Shown piece by piece: positions 19,943 to 29,447 of a stretch of DNA of 64,000 bases (its first letter is position 1; every line of letters starts with the position of its first letter). Position numbers and translations under genes: made by a program. Origin of the DNA: Veillonellaceae bacterium (GTDB lineage: Bacteria > Bacillota > Negativicutes > Veillonellales > Dialisteraceae). Where the stretch lies: positions 1,072,501 to 1,136,500 of the forward strand of contig DAJPGA010000001.1 in assembly GCA_025992895.1 (NCBI GenBank), given 5' to 3'. The notes under the pieces are model-generated. The model saw nothing but the letters and a program-made list of their open reading frames with translations. It searched no databases and was not told the DNA's origin.

Positions 19943-21301
19943 ATGCTCGATATAGAGGAAATTCTTGCGACGGAGCGCATGTTTGACCAGAATAAGCTGG
20001 ATGTCCGCACGATTACCATGGGCATTTCGCTTCTGGGCTGCGTATCCAACGATGAAAAGACCCTGCTGACCAGGATCTATGATACGATCTGCCAGAAGGC
20101 AGAACATTTGACGGACGTCAGCCATGATATTTCCAGGGAATATGGCGTGCCGATCATTAACCGCCGTATTTCTGTCACGCCGGTAGCGCTCATTGCCGGC
20201 GGCACGAATGCAAAGAGCTATGTGCCGATTGCTGAAACGCTCCAGAAAGCAGCTGATGCTGTCGGTGTCGACATCCTGGGCGGATTTTCCGCACTTGTGG
20301 ACAGGGGCATGTCTTCTTCGGACAAAATCCTGATCGATTCCATTCCGGAAGCGCTGGCTGTCACGAAGAGCATCTGCAGCTCGGTTGCCATCGGCTCCAC
20401 CAAGGCAGGCATCAATATGGATGCTGTGAAGCGTATGGGCGAGATCGTAAAGGAAACCGCTGAACTCACAAAGGATCAGGATGCATACGGATGCACGAAG
20501 CTTGTCGAATTCTGCAACGCAGTCGAAGACAATCCGTTCATGGCAGGCGCTTTCCATGGCGTCACGCAGGGAGATACAGCCATTCATGTCGGCGTATCCG
20601 GCCCGGGCGTTGTCAAGAGAGCATTGGAAGACGTCAAAGGCGAACCGCTTAATGTCGTTGCCAAGACCATCAAGAATACAGCCTTCATGATCACGCGTCT
20701 TGGACAGATGGTAGCAGAAGCTGCCGTCGATCGCCTCCATGCACCGTTCGGCATTATCGACCTTTCCCTTGCACCGACTTCTGCCGTTGGAGACAGCGTG
20801 GCGCAGGTTCTTGAGGAAATGGGGCTTGAAAGCTGCGGCGGTCCCGGTACCACGGCAGCCCTGGCACTCCTAAACGACGCAGTGAAGAAGGGCGGCCTTA
20901 TGGCTTCTTCTTCCGTCGGCGGACTTTCCGGCGCTTTCATTCCGGTCAGTGAAGACCTTGGCATGATTGAAGCTGTACAGAAGGGAAGCCTTTCCCTTGA
21001 AAAACTAGAAGCCATGACCTGCGTATGCTCTGTCGGCCTTGATATGATTGCCGTTCCCGGAGACACGACAGCATCCACGATTTCTGCTATCCTGGCAGAT
21101 GAAGCGGCCATCGGCATGATCAACAACAAGACGACAGCTACCCGCCTGATTCCAGTACCTGGAAAGAAACCGGGAGACATGGTCCAGTTCGGCGGACTCA
21201 TGGGATATGCTCCTGTCATGAAGATCAACGAATTCAAGGCAGATGAATTCATTGCCAGAGGCGGCAAGATCCCTGCACCGATTCGTTCCCTGACAAATTA
21301 A
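19943..21301 (+). CDS. UPF0210 / DUF711 family protein
   Basis: 452-aa cytosolic protein of a conserved family without firmly known function, structurally related to glycyl-radical (PFL-like) enzymes but lacking the radical loop as far as I know. Opens [14 protein letters not shown] and keeps the family's glycine-rich blocks ([50 protein letters not shown]). Excellent RBS AAAGGAGGAGCC. Cotranscribed with the ACT protein, which suggests an amino-acid-responsive pair. Confidence 0.92.
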   Translation: MLDIEEILATERMFDQNKLDVRTITMGISLLGCVSNDEKTLLTRIYDTICQKAEHLTDVSHDISREYGVPIINRRISVTPVALIAGGTNAKSYVPIAETLQKAADAVGVDILGGFSALVDRGMSSSDKILIDSIPEALAVTKSICSSVAIGSTKAGINMDAVKRMGEIVKETAELTKDQDAYGCTKLVEFCNAVEDNPFMAGAFHGVTQGDTAIHVGVSGPGVVKRALEDVKGEPLNVVAKTIKNTAFMITRLGQMVAEAAVDRLHAPFGIIDLSLAPTSAVGDSVAQVLEEMGLESCGGPGTTAALALLNDAVKKGGLMASSSVGGLSGAFIPVSEDLGMIEAVQKGSLSLEKLEAMTCVCSVGLDMIAVPGDTTASTISAILADEAAIGMINNKTTATRLIPVPGKKPGDMVQFGGLMGYAPVMKINEFKADEFIARGGKIPAPIRSLTN

Positions 21302-21316
21302 TACAGGAAAATAAAA

Positions 21317-21369
21317 TGCCCGAAGGGGGTTCCTGCACAGAACCAGAAGCTTTCCTTCGAGCGTTTTTT
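21317..21369 (+). terminator. Intrinsic terminator after UPF0210 gene
   Basis: GCCCGAAGG pairs with CCTTCGAGC (one mismatch) across a long loop, followed by seven T. Confidence 0.7.
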
Positions 21370-21512
21370 TGATGGAATGGAAGAAAATTCATGTAAAACG
21401 GGGAGAGAGGGACCTTTCCCTTCCTTGATGTATTTTTTGCATACTTGTGATAAAATAAAACAGTTATTTGTTTATTAGTAAGGATATAGTTACGGGTATG
21501 TAAAGGGTTATC

Positions 21513-23654
21513 ATGACACGTAAAAAAATACAAGCGGGGAAAAATACCGCGGAGAAAAAAGATCTTCCGGAAAAGAAACCGGCAGAAGAAATAAAGAAAG
21601 AAATAAATGAAATAAAAGAACCGGGCAAAGAACCAATGAAAGAAACGGAAAAAAGGGAAAGTCCGGGCCACTGGAAACGCTGGTGGGCGATTGCAACGCT
21701 CGTTCCATTCACGATTGCGCTCTTCCTTTCCTGGTACTTCGGTGCGCCTGGCGGATATGCCTTCGCATCCCAGATCAAGGTATTCCTGCTTTTCCTGCAG
21801 GTGGGCTTTGTTACTGCTTACTTCATCCGTCATGATTTGAAGAAGGCTGCGCTCCACCTATGGCTGACGATTGCATTCCTCTGGGCACTCGGGCTAATCG
21901 TGCCGTTCCTGTCCACGCAGACGAATGTCCTTCTGGATATGTCGGATATATCAGGAGAGCTGTCGACGCCGCTCTATCTTTTCATTTCCTGCCTGACTGC
22001 CGCATGGATCCTGCCGGGGAAATGGAGAACAATCGCACGCATCATCTGTGCGCTTCTCATTGTCATTTATGTTCTCATCCAGTTTACTTATATCGGGTAT
22101 TACTTCATTACGCATTCCCTGATTTCCATCAACATGCTGCTTGCACTGGCGCAGACCAATCTGGCGGAGACGATGGAATACATCCAGGTCAATATCCCGT
22201 ATGCAGGCATTGCCGTGGGCGTGACAGCCGTTCTTCTCCTTGGCTGGCTCATTTACCACAACAGCCGCTTCAGCTTCGACCGCGTGGAATCTGTTTCGAG
22301 AAAGACATGGTTTGCCATGCTGGGGCTCTTCATCATTAATCTTGGCCTCTGCGGACTGTCGATCGGCGGCACGCGCATTGCTCATGTCTATGCAGAAACG
22401 TATGAAACGCTGCAGAGCTTCCATGATTTCCAGAAAATCGTCGAAGCCCGCAGGAATATGAGAATCAAGGATCCTGAAATCATCGAAAAGCTCAAGGCTG
22501 CGCCGGACGGCGTCTATGTGCTTGTCATCGGCGAATCCCTGACGCGCGATCATATGAATGTCTATGGCTACGAAAGAGATACGACACCATTCCAGTCACA
22601 GGCAGCCATCGATCCGCATTATGTGTTCTTCAATCATGCGTATTCCTGCTATACGCAGACCGTCCAGGTCCTGACCGAAGCGTTGACGGAAAAGAACCAG
22701 TATAATGACATGGCGCTTGCCAATGCCTATTCCATCATCGATATGGCAAGAGAGGCAGGCTTCCATACGACATGGATTTCCAACCAGTCCCGTTTCGGCA
22801 TCTGGGATACGCCGATCGGCGCAATCGGATCTGCCTGCGACGATCAGTACTGGATCAACCAGTATGTCGGCACCGATGTCATCACCAAGGACTACGATAC
22901 CGCGCTTGTCCCGTACTTGAAGAAGGTCGACCCGAATAACCGCCGCCAGCTCATTGTCATCCATCTGATGGGCAGCCACGTCAGCTATTGGGACAGGTAT
23001 CCTTCCGAGTTCTACCACTGGCCGGAAGACCAGGGCAAGGTCAGAAGCACGGCTGAAATCATGAATGATGAATACGACAATTCTGTGCTTTTCAATGACT
23101 ACGTCATGGAAAGTATCATGAATTCTGCCACAAATTATCTCCACGCTGACAGCGTCATGTACTTCTCCGATCATGGGGAACAGGTGACAGAAAGACCGGG
23201 GCACAATGCGGACCAGTTCGACTTTACCATGGTTCACATCCCGTTCTGGGTGTACACATCCCCGCAGTATGAAAGAGAACGTCCGGAAGAGTTCCGCATG
23301 ATGCTCGAAAGAAGAAATATGCCGTTCACCAACGACATGCTCTATGATACCTTCCTTGGCATCATGGGAATCAAGGCGGCTCACTATGACCCAGCTGACG
23401 ATTTCTTCTCGCCGAAGTACGACAAGGACGTCACGACCCTCATGACCATGTATGGAAACATCATGGTCAGAAATGACGTGGAACAGCTTGGATCGGATAA
23501 GGCGGCCAATGACGCTGCCTGGAATCAGGGACTGCAGGACCGTGCAAGAGCATCCGGAAGTGATGAATTCGACTGGAGCCGTTTCAAGCCGGTCAAGATT
23601 TCCGCCAAGCCGATGCCTGAAGTGGAAAACGAAGGACTGTCCCAGGCATCGTAA
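21513..23654 (+). CDS. EptA/CptA-like phosphoethanolamine transferase (sulfatase-fold membrane enzyme)
   Basis: Transfers phosphoethanolamine to lipid A or core sugars in the inner membrane's periplasmic face. 713 aa. An unusual Lys/Glu-rich cytosolic tail (residues 1-50, many KK/EE pairs) precedes five membrane helices (about 55-265), then the alkaline-phosphatase-like domain. LVIGESLTRDHMNVYGY holds the nucleophile region near residue 342 (Ser after GE, or the nearby Thr); MYFSDHGEQVTERPGHNADQ is the metal-binding block. A family GExT is more common, so the exact nucleophile needs an alignment. Monocistronic between two terminators. Implied role: surface charge and cationic peptide tolerance. 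Confidence 0.87.
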   Translation: MTRKKIQAGKNTAEKKDLPEKKPAEEIKKEINEIKEPGKEPMKETEKRESPGHWKRWWAIATLVPFTIALFLSWYFGAPGGYAFASQIKVFLLFLQVGFVTAYFIRHDLKKAALHLWLTIAFLWALGLIVPFLSTQTNVLLDMSDISGELSTPLYLFISCLTAAWILPGKWRTIARIICALLIVIYVLIQFTYIGYYFITHSLISINMLLALAQTNLAETMEYIQVNIPYAGIAVGVTAVLLLGWLIYHNSRFSFDRVESVSRKTWFAMLGLFIINLGLCGLSIGGTRIAHVYAETYETLQSFHDFQKIVEARRNMRIKDPEIIEKLKAAPDGVYVLVIGESLTRDHMNVYGYERDTTPFQSQAAIDPHYVFFNHAYSCYTQTVQVLTEALTEKNQYNDMALANAYSIIDMAREAGFHTTWISNQSRFGIWDTPIGAIGSACDDQYWINQYVGTDVITKDYDTALVPYLKKVDPNNRRQLIVIHLMGSHVSYWDRYPSEFYHWPEDQGKVRSTAEIMNDEYDNSVLFNDYVMESIMNSATNYLHADSVMYFSDHGEQVTERPGHNADQFDFTMVHIPFWVYTSPQYERERPEEFRMMLERRNMPFTNDMLYDTFLGIMGIKAAHYDPADDFFSPKYDKDVTTLMTMYGNIMVRNDVEQLGSDKAANDAAWNQGLQDRARASGSDEFDWSRFKPVKISAKPMPEVENEGLSQAS

Positions 23655-23675
23655 TCATTTGAACTAATTTTTGGG

Positions 23676-23702
23676 AAAGAGCCAGGATTGCCCGGCTCTT
23701 TC
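23676..23702 (+). terminator. Intrinsic terminator after the EptA-like gene
   Basis: AAAGAGCC and GGCTCTTT arms around GGATTGCCC-like loop, T-rich tail. Confidence 0.8.
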
Positions 23703-23732
23703 TTGCTATCCTATTAAAATTCATCTAAAATG

Positions 23733-23762
23733 TTGAATTAAGATTTCATTTTCCCGTATAAT
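23733..23762 (+). promoter_or_regulatory. Promoter of trmB-ftsW
   Basis: TTGAAT (23733-23738), 18-nt spacer, TATAAT (23757-23762), 14 bases before the trmB start codon, so the leader is very short. Confidence 0.7.
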
Positions 23763-23775
23763 ACAAGGAGGACTT

Positions 23776-24435
23776 ATGAGACTTCGCAGAAAGCCCTGGA
23801 TTGAAGAATCCATTAAGCAGTACACTTCCATTCTTTTCCTGGAAGAACCAAAAGATCTGAAAGGCAAATGGAGCACGCAGTTTGCGCATCCGGAAAAGCC
23901 GATCCATGTGGAATTTGGTACAGGAAAGGGCCAGTTCATCTCCGGAATGGCTGACATTCACAGAGATGTCAATTACATCGGCATGGAAGTGCAGGAAGGC
24001 GTCATTTACTATGCCGCAAAGAAAGTAGCGGAGAAAGAACCGCCGCTTGACAATGTACGTTTGATCCTTGGGGATGTCAGTGAAATTCTTGATATATTCG
24101 CACCGGGGGAGGTTGAGGTGATTTACCTGAACTTCAGCGATCCATGGCCGAAGAAACGCCATGCCAAGAGAAGACTGACATACCGCGATTTCCTGAAACG
24201 CTATGCCCTCATCCTCAAAGAAGACGGGGAAATCCGTTTCAAGACTGACAATAAGGATCTTTTTGATTTTTCCATCGAGGAATTCACAGAGATGGGATGG
24301 AAATTATCCGACGTGACCTATGATCTGCATCAGGCTCCCGTGCCAGGCGATGTAGAGACGGAGTACGAGGAGAAATTTTCCAGGAAGGGGAATCCAGTAT
24401 GTCGTCTCGTAGCGAGACGTCCCAAGTCAAATTAG
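23776..24435 (+). CDS. trmB: tRNA (guanine-N7-)-methyltransferase
   Basis: Forms m7G46 in tRNA using SAM. 219 aa; SAM motif HVEFGTGKGQFI, LNFSDPWPKKRHAKRRL (the family hallmark), and TDNKDLFDFSIEE near the C-terminus. AAGGAGG precedes ATG 23776. The last 37 bases overlap the start of the ftsW-like gene, so the two are translationally close. Confidence 0.95.
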   Translation: MRLRRKPWIEESIKQYTSILFLEEPKDLKGKWSTQFAHPEKPIHVEFGTGKGQFISGMADIHRDVNYIGMEVQEGVIYYAAKKVAEKEPPLDNVRLILGDVSEILDIFAPGEVEVIYLNFSDPWPKKRHAKRRLTYRDFLKRYALILKEDGEIRFKTDNKDLFDFSIEEFTEMGWKLSDVTYDLHQAPVPGDVETEYEEKFSRKGNPVCRLVARRPKSN

Positions 24436-25700
24436 AAGTTTCGCGATATACACCACCTGAATTATTGGGGCTGGTTGCTGTCACGGTAATTCTGATCTGC
24501 ATCGGGACTGTGAATATCTACAGCTCAACTCAGTACATGAATATCATATCGGGGGACAGCACGTACTCCCACTTGGCAAGACATCTTCTGTTCCTCTCAA
24601 TCAGCGTAATTACAGCATTCGTGCTGACGAGGCTTCCCATCAAGCTCGTGCGCAAAGGAGCGCTGGTCTGGGTCATCGGGACGGTGCTCTTGCTCTGCCT
24701 TGTCATCGTAGCCGGGAAGAATGTCAACGGCGCGACCCGCTGGATCCAGCTTGGGCCGGTGTCGCTGCAGCCATCTGAATTTGCCAAGGTGACAGGAATC
24801 ATATGGGCCTCTTCTTATCTTGCAAAAAAAGTGGATGCAGGCGAGAAAATCGCCCTTATTCCGCAGGTCTTCCGTGCTATTATCGGCATATTCGTCAGTA
24901 TTTTCCTCTTTGCATCAGGCTCTAAGAGGAAGAAAAACAAGAAGTACACGTTCAGCCAGCTTCTGACATACATTTCGCCATTGGCAGCGCCGCTTGTCAT
25001 GGCAGCTCTTGTCATGAAGCAGCCGGACATGGGCACGGCAGCCATCATCCTGCTCCTGCCATGCCTCCTTTATATCATTGCGGGGCTTCCTGCCATTGAA
25101 ATTCTTTTGGGCGGCGCAGGAATCAGTACGCTCGGACTTCTCCTGGCTCTCAGTTCAGCGTACAGGAGGGACAGGCTTTTCGTGCTCTGGGATCCGTTCT
25201 CTGATGCAGCCGGCAAGGGGTATCAGACCGTGCAGAGTCTGATTGCTGTCGGCTCCGGCGGGTTTTTCGGACAGGGAATAGGCAAAGGATTTGCCAAATT
25301 CCTTTATCTTCCCGAGCAGTATACAGACTTCGCCTATGCGGTATTCTGCCAGGAAATGGGATTCATCGGCGGAATTATCGTCATGCTCCTTTTCATGGCA
25401 TTCCTGCTTCTGGGATTTGCCACGGCAAGGCGTCTGAAGGATTCCTACTCAGCCTTCGTGGTCTATGGACTGACGCTCATGATCTCGCTGCAGGGGCTCA
25501 TCAATATGGCAATGGTTCTCGGATCATTCCCTGTTACAGGCGTCCCGCTGCCTTTCATTTCCTTTGGCGGCACATCCCTTTTGACGAATATCTGCTCTGT
25601 CGGCCTGATTTACGGAACTGCTGTGCAGAGCATTGAAAACACCGAACGGGAAGTACGAAAAAAGCGGATACAGGCGATGGATGGAGTGAATCTTTTCTGA
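24399..25700 (+). CDS. SEDS-family peptidoglycan glycosyltransferase (FtsW/RodA type)
   Basis: Polytopic peptidoglycan polymerase for division or elongation, acting with a class B PBP. 433 aa, about ten membrane helices. SEDS hallmarks are present: PSEFAKVT near residue 125, the motif LPEQYTDFAYAVFCQEMGFIG near 305, and VTGVPLPFISFGGTSLL near 375. A basic loop (KRKKNKKYTF) interrupts the middle. FtsW is favoured over RodA by the LPEQYTDF form, but I cannot exclude SpoVE/RodA. ATG 24399 lies inside trmB with AGGAAGGGG upstream. Confidence 0.88.
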   Translation: MSSRSETSQVKLEVSRYTPPELLGLVAVTVILICIGTVNIYSSTQYMNIISGDSTYSHLARHLLFLSISVITAFVLTRLPIKLVRKGALVWVIGTVLLLCLVIVAGKNVNGATRWIQLGPVSLQPSEFAKVTGIIWASSYLAKKVDAGEKIALIPQVFRAIIGIFVSIFLFASGSKRKKNKKYTFSQLLTYISPLAAPLVMAALVMKQPDMGTAAIILLLPCLLYIIAGLPAIEILLGGAGISTLGLLLALSSAYRRDRLFVLWDPFSDAAGKGYQTVQSLIAVGSGGFFGQGIGKGFAKFLYLPEQYTDFAYAVFCQEMGFIGGIIVMLLFMAFLLLGFATARRLKDSYSAFVVYGLTLMISLQGLINMAMVLGSFPVTGVPLPFISFGGTSLLTNICSVGLIYGTAVQSIENTEREVRKKRIQAMDGVNLF

Positions 25701-25741
25701 CAGTAATGAATGGTTCCGGAGTCGGCTGACTATGATGGATG

Positions 25742-25766
25742 AAGGCGGCAATGCCGCCTTTTTTTA
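25742..25766 (+). terminator. Intrinsic terminator after the ftsW-like gene
   Basis: AAGGCGGC-AAT-GCCGCCTT followed by T7; the next gene's RBS begins right after it, so some readthrough is possible. Confidence 0.85.
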
Positions 25767-25777
25767 CGGAGGAAATC

Positions 25778-26368
25778 ATGGAAATGGATTGGAGAGAAGA
25801 AACACTGGGAAGCCTTCTTGCTTACTTTAATAAAAATCCTAAGGGGACGCCCTGGGCAGATTTGGCCGTTTATTATCCGGCAGGCGAAGTGCTTTCTGCT
25901 ATCCTGAAGAAGGCAGCTATGATTTCTGAAAAATCGGGACTGTCTGTCTTCCTCGTACCGGCCGGTGATGAAAGGCCGTACTACCTGCGGGAAGTTTTCC
26001 GCTGCAGGGCAGCTCTGTGGATTGTCCGTTCCGAAGAAGAATGCGGGAAGACAGCCCTCTTTTCATCCCGGATGGGAAGGGACGGCTTTTCCCTCTATGG
26101 ACGGGATGACGGTGGTATTTCTCTTTCGGGAGTCAATCTTCTCTCTTTTGCAAGAAAGGGAGATACGGGATCCACAATCTTTTCAGCGGATGATCTTGCA
26201 TTTCCAAAACGCAGCAGGGAAGAGAAATTTTCTCAAGCGGAAAAAGATGAAGGGATAGAAAAAGAGCAGGTGCTTTTATATGCATCGCTCATCCTTTTTG
26301 CCGGCGGAAAGGCAGGTACGCTTCTTGGTGCGGCAGACCTTGCCCGCCATTATTATATGGGACACTAA
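25778..26368 (+). CDS. Hypothetical cytosolic protein, 196 aa
   Basis: Not recognised. ATG 25778 follows ACGGAGGAAATC. No signal peptide or membrane helix. Alternates hydrophobic strands and helices (VFLVPAGDERPYYLREVFRC, ALWIVRSEEECGKTALF), has a charged linker (EEKFSQAEKDEGIEKEQ) and a hydrophobic Gly-rich C-terminal helix (LILFAGGKAGTLLGAADLA). Follows the ftsW-like gene through a terminator, so it is at best partly coexpressed. Codon use resembles neighbours, which argues for a real gene. Confidence 0.75.
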   Translation: MEMDWREETLGSLLAYFNKNPKGTPWADLAVYYPAGEVLSAILKKAAMISEKSGLSVFLVPAGDERPYYLREVFRCRAALWIVRSEEECGKTALFSSRMGRDGFSLYGRDDGGISLSGVNLLSFARKGDTGSTIFSADDLAFPKRSREEKFSQAEKDEGIEKEQVLLYASLILFAGGKAGTLLGAADLARHYYMGH

Positions 26369-26394
26369 AAAAGGACCGTTTCCGGTCCTTTTGG
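26369..26394. terminator. Terminator between converging genes
   Basis: AAAAGGACCG-TTTC-CGGTCCTTTT, perfect arms and T/A tails on both sides. Confidence 0.88.
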
Positions 26395-26396
26395 AT

Positions 26397-26666
26397 TCAG
26401 TCTTTAAGATATTTTCTTGCCAGGCGCCATGAGAACATCAGCGATTTCTGCAGGAGGAAGAAGTAGACAGCCTTCTTCGGATGTGTCAGAAAATAAATAG
26501 TCCCGATCGGCTGCAGCGGTCTCCATAGATCCTTTTCTGTCAACTCCTTGGAGTCAGCCGTGACGAGTTCGTGCTTTTTATCATTTTTCTTCTTCAATGC
26601 GCGTGTGACGAGAGCTGTAATGATCGTCATCGCAATCGCTTTTTTTGAGCTTTCAGATTTTCCCAT
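26397..26666 (-). CDS. Small hypothetical protein, possibly membrane associated, 89 aa
   Basis: ATG 26666 has AGAGGTGA 6 nt upstream; a GTG three codons earlier overlaps that site and is less likely. Short hydrophobic stretches (AIAMTIITALVTRAL near 10-25, AVYFFLLQKSLMFSWRLA near 65-82) are separated by a charged middle. No family recognised. Transcribed away from the TIM-barrel gene, with 91 nt between start codons. Confidence 0.65.
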   Translation of the reverse strand: MGKSESSKKAIAMTIITALVTRALKKKNDKKHELVTADSKELTEKDLWRPLQPIGTIYFLTHPKKAVYFFLLQKSLMFSWRLARKYLKD

Positions 26667-26757
26667 GGGAATCACCTCTTTTATTAATCATAGCAAAATG
26701 AAATGGGAAGTTCAATTGGGAATCGGAAAGCCCGGTCAGAAAGAAAGGAGGGCCCTT

Positions 26758-27699
26758 ATGAAACAGCTCATGAGCTACTATGTCATGGATGATGATACAG
26801 AAGAGAGAATCAGGGCGATGACAGATAGTCTTGGCCTTGACGGGATAGAAAATCTTGTGTACGGGACAAAATCAAGAGATCTTCCCGGAAAGGAATCCAC
26901 CATTGGGTGCCACCTCAATTACTGGCCTGACTGGATGAACTTCTGGCTGGGGAGAAGGGAACTTTTCGAGGAAGAATTTCCGACCAGGGATTCCCTGATT
27001 TCTTACTATGGGGGAGAAACACCGGAAGAGTGGCTGGAAACAATCCGGGGAAATCTGAGAGCGGCCGCCAGGGAAGAGCCCAAATACGTCGTCTGGCACG
27101 TGGCCGACTGCATGGCAAGAGAGGCCTGGACGGGGAAATTCCATTACACGGATAGGGAAGTCCTTTTCGAAACGGCAAGGATCTACAGTTTGGTGAAGGA
27201 CGTCCTGCCGCCCAATGTCACCGTTCTTTTTGAAAATATTTTCTGGCCCGGGCTCAATGCGCTTTCCCCGGAGAATGTGGATTATTTCTTTTCCCTCCTG
27301 GGTGACGCAAATGTTGGACTTCTGCTTGATACCGGACACCTGATGAATACGAATCCCGATATCAGGGATGAGAAGGATGGTGCAGATTATGTGACGAAGG
27401 TGATCAAGAACCTGGGCTCCATGAAGGATCTGATTCTTGGCATGCACCTTTCCTGCTCGATTTCAGGAGAGTACAGGAAAAAGGCTGCTGAGAATATTCC
27501 TGCGGAAATCACGCCTGAAATCATCAGCTGCCATATTTCATCCATCGACCGTCATGAGCCTTTCAGGACAGAAGCAGCCGCACGGATCGTGGAAGCGGCA
27601 GAGCCTTCCTATGTGACGCATGAGCTCTTTGGCAAGGGCCCCGGAATCCCAAAGGAAGAAATCAAAATTCAGATGAAGGCCATGAAAAAGGGGTTATAA
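26758..27699 (+). CDS. Xylose-isomerase-like TIM-barrel protein (sugar phosphate isomerase / endonuclease IV superfamily)
   Basis: 313 aa. Likely metal ligands: E in TVLFENIFWPGL, D and H in LLLDTGHLMNT, H in ILGMHLSCS, E in YVTHELFG. These match the AP_endonuc_2 barrel, whose members are isomerases, epimerases or endonuclease IV; no closer function can be assigned. The start is set at 26758 by a very strong AAAGGAGGG 5-6 nt upstream. The frame stays open further upstream and an ATG at 26698 exists, but it lacks a ribosome site. Confidence 0.8.
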   Translation: MKQLMSYYVMDDDTEERIRAMTDSLGLDGIENLVYGTKSRDLPGKESTIGCHLNYWPDWMNFWLGRRELFEEEFPTRDSLISYYGGETPEEWLETIRGNLRAAAREEPKYVVWHVADCMAREAWTGKFHYTDREVLFETARIYSLVKDVLPPNVTVLFENIFWPGLNALSPENVDYFFSLLGDANVGLLLDTGHLMNTNPDIRDEKDGADYVTKVIKNLGSMKDLILGMHLSCSISGEYRKKAAENIPAEITPEIISCHISSIDRHEPFRTEAAARIVEAAEPSYVTHELFGKGPGIPKEEIKIQMKAMKKGL

Positions 27700-27722
27700 T
27701 TCCTGCAATCGTTTTTCGTTAT

Positions 27723-27751
27723 TTGTTGCATATCGGGAAAAGTAGTATAAT
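27723..27751 (+). promoter_or_regulatory. Promoter of the secreted hypothetical gene
   Basis: TTGTTG (27723-27728), 17-nt spacer, TATAAT (27746-27751); ATG follows 40 nt later. Confidence 0.75.
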
Positions 27752-27791
27752 GGGCGAAAACGGGGTATTGCCCGGAAAGAGGGATCTTACT

Positions 27792-28352
27792 ATGAACAAA
27801 ACGAAAATGGCATGGGCATCAGCTGCACTGGCACTGGCTTTATTACTGCCAGCGGCGGGTGTCAAAGCCTACAGCAGTGAAAATGTCTCGCTGCCAAGCC
27901 CGATTGTGGAATATGCATCGTACAATAAGCTTCGCGAAGCAGTCGGCTTTGAGCCGCTTTTCCTGCCGCGTATTGCAGGATACAAGACAGAACATTTCCT
28001 TTCCATAGGAGAAGGTCTGGCGGATGTCCGTTACAGCGGCGATCTTGGCGAACAGCTGACAATCCGTTCTTCCCGCCTGACAGGAGAGAATCCGGATACC
28101 GATATCAGCGGCGTCTATACAGGAAAGTGGAAGGATATCGAAATCGGCTCGACGGTTGTTTCCGTGGCTAAACTTTCGGATAAATCTTTTGCCGCACACT
28201 GGACTGAAGGCGGATACGCTTTCTCCTTCATGGGAGAAAACATGAAAGAAAAGGATTTCGAATCCCTTCTTTCAGGGTACTTCATCGATGTGACGGAACA
28301 CGTCTTTGGAACGGACGATGCTTCTTCCATCCACCATGATATGCCATTCTAA
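27792..28352 (+). CDS. Exported hypothetical protein, 186 aa
   Basis: ATG 27792 follows AAGAGGGA. A clear signal peptide (MNKTKMAWASAALALALLLPAAGVKA, cleavage after VKA) predicts export to the periplasm or surface. The mature part contains YNKLREAVGFEPLFLPRIAGY and TVVSVAKLSDKSFAAHWTEGGYAFSF, a pattern reminiscent of DUF4367-like domains that follow anti-sigma proteins, but that is a weak resemblance. Monocistronic: own promoter and terminator. Confidence 0.75.
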   Translation: MNKTKMAWASAALALALLLPAAGVKAYSSENVSLPSPIVEYASYNKLREAVGFEPLFLPRIAGYKTEHFLSIGEGLADVRYSGDLGEQLTIRSSRLTGENPDTDISGVYTGKWKDIEIGSTVVSVAKLSDKSFAAHWTEGGYAFSFMGENMKEKDFESLLSGYFIDVTEHVFGTDDASSIHHDMPF

Positions 28353-28363
28353 TTTTAATGAAA

Positions 28364-28390
28364 CAGGCGCCCCTGTGGGCGTCTTTTCTA
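28364..28390 (+). terminator. Intrinsic terminator
   Basis: GGCGCCC-CTGT-GGGCGTC then TTTT. Confidence 0.8.
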
Positions 28391-28470
28391 TTTGCAGGAT
28401 AGTTTCCGCTGAAAAAAGCAGGCAAATGATGTAAAATAGAGGACAGCGTATAAATATCGGAGGATAATCG

Positions 28471-29409
28471 ATGGACCGCATAGCTGTGCTCATTCCGTGC
28501 TGGAACGAAGCTTTGACAATCAGGAAAGTCGTGACGGATTTCAAAAGGGAACTCCCGGAAGCCGTCATTTATGTATATGACAACAATTCAACGGATGATA
28601 CAGCTGCTATTGCCAGAGAGGCAGGAGCCGTCGTCAGGAAGGAATACCGCCAGGGAAAGGGGAACGTCATCCGTTCCATGTTCCGTGATATCGATGCAGA
28701 ATGCTACATCATGACGGACGGGGATGATACATATCCCGCAGAATGCGCCCGCGAAATGGCGGATATGGTTCTTTCGGGGCAGGCGGATATGGTCGTGGGT
28801 GACCGCCTTTCCTCCAGTTACTTTGAAGAAAACAAGCGGCCCTTCCATAATTCAGGAAATGTGGTTGTCCGCCGCTTCATCAATATGTTCTGGGGCAAAA
28901 ACAGCCATGACATCAAGGACGTCATGACCGGCTATCGTGCTTTTTCCACCATGTTCGTCAAGACGTTCCCGATCCTTTCCAAAGGATTTGAAATTGAAAC
29001 GGAAATGACGATTCATGCGCTGGATAAGAACCTTCTTATCCGAAACCTTCCCGTATCATACAGGGACAGACCGGAAGGGAGCGTCAGCAAGCTCCACACC
29101 TTCCGCGACGGGATCAGGGTACTCCGCACGATTTTCCTTCTTTACAAGGATTACAGGCCGCTCCGTTTTTTCACGATGGCATCACTCATCCTTGCCCTGA
29201 TCGCCCTTCTTCTTTTTATCCCCGTATTCCATGAATACGTAATGACGGGACTTGTGCCCAAACTTCCAACGCTTGTCACATCAGGATTCTTCATGGTATC
29301 TGCCGTTGTGGCGCTTGGGATAGGTCTTGTCCTTGATACGGAAGTGAAGAACAGCAGGAAAAATCTCGAGATCCAGATGAATATCATCCAGATGATGCTG
29401 AAGAAGTAA
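28471..29409 (+). CDS. Family 2 glycosyltransferase with two C-terminal membrane helices (DPM1/GtrB-like)
   Basis: Adds a sugar to a polyprenyl phosphate carrier. 312 aa; the GT-A fold motifs are IPCWNEALTIRKVV, YVYDNNSTDDTA and the DxD-like IMTDGDDTYPAE; DVMTGYRAFS and GFEIETEM are typical of this subfamily. Two helices near 235-255 and 268-290 anchor it. RBS CGGAGG before ATG 28471. A GtrA gene follows after 38 nt, the normal flippase partner. Confidence 0.88.
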   Translation: MDRIAVLIPCWNEALTIRKVVTDFKRELPEAVIYVYDNNSTDDTAAIAREAGAVVRKEYRQGKGNVIRSMFRDIDAECYIMTDGDDTYPAECAREMADMVLSGQADMVVGDRLSSSYFEENKRPFHNSGNVVVRRFINMFWGKNSHDIKDVMTGYRAFSTMFVKTFPILSKGFEIETEMTIHALDKNLLIRNLPVSYRDRPEGSVSKLHTFRDGIRVLRTIFLLYKDYRPLRFFTMASLILALIALLLFIPVFHEYVMTGLVPKLPTLVTSGFFMVSAVVALGIGLVLDTEVKNSRKNLEIQMNIIQMMLKK

Positions 29410-29447
29410 GTCATCCCATAGGGAAATAATAAAAATCCAGGAGCACT

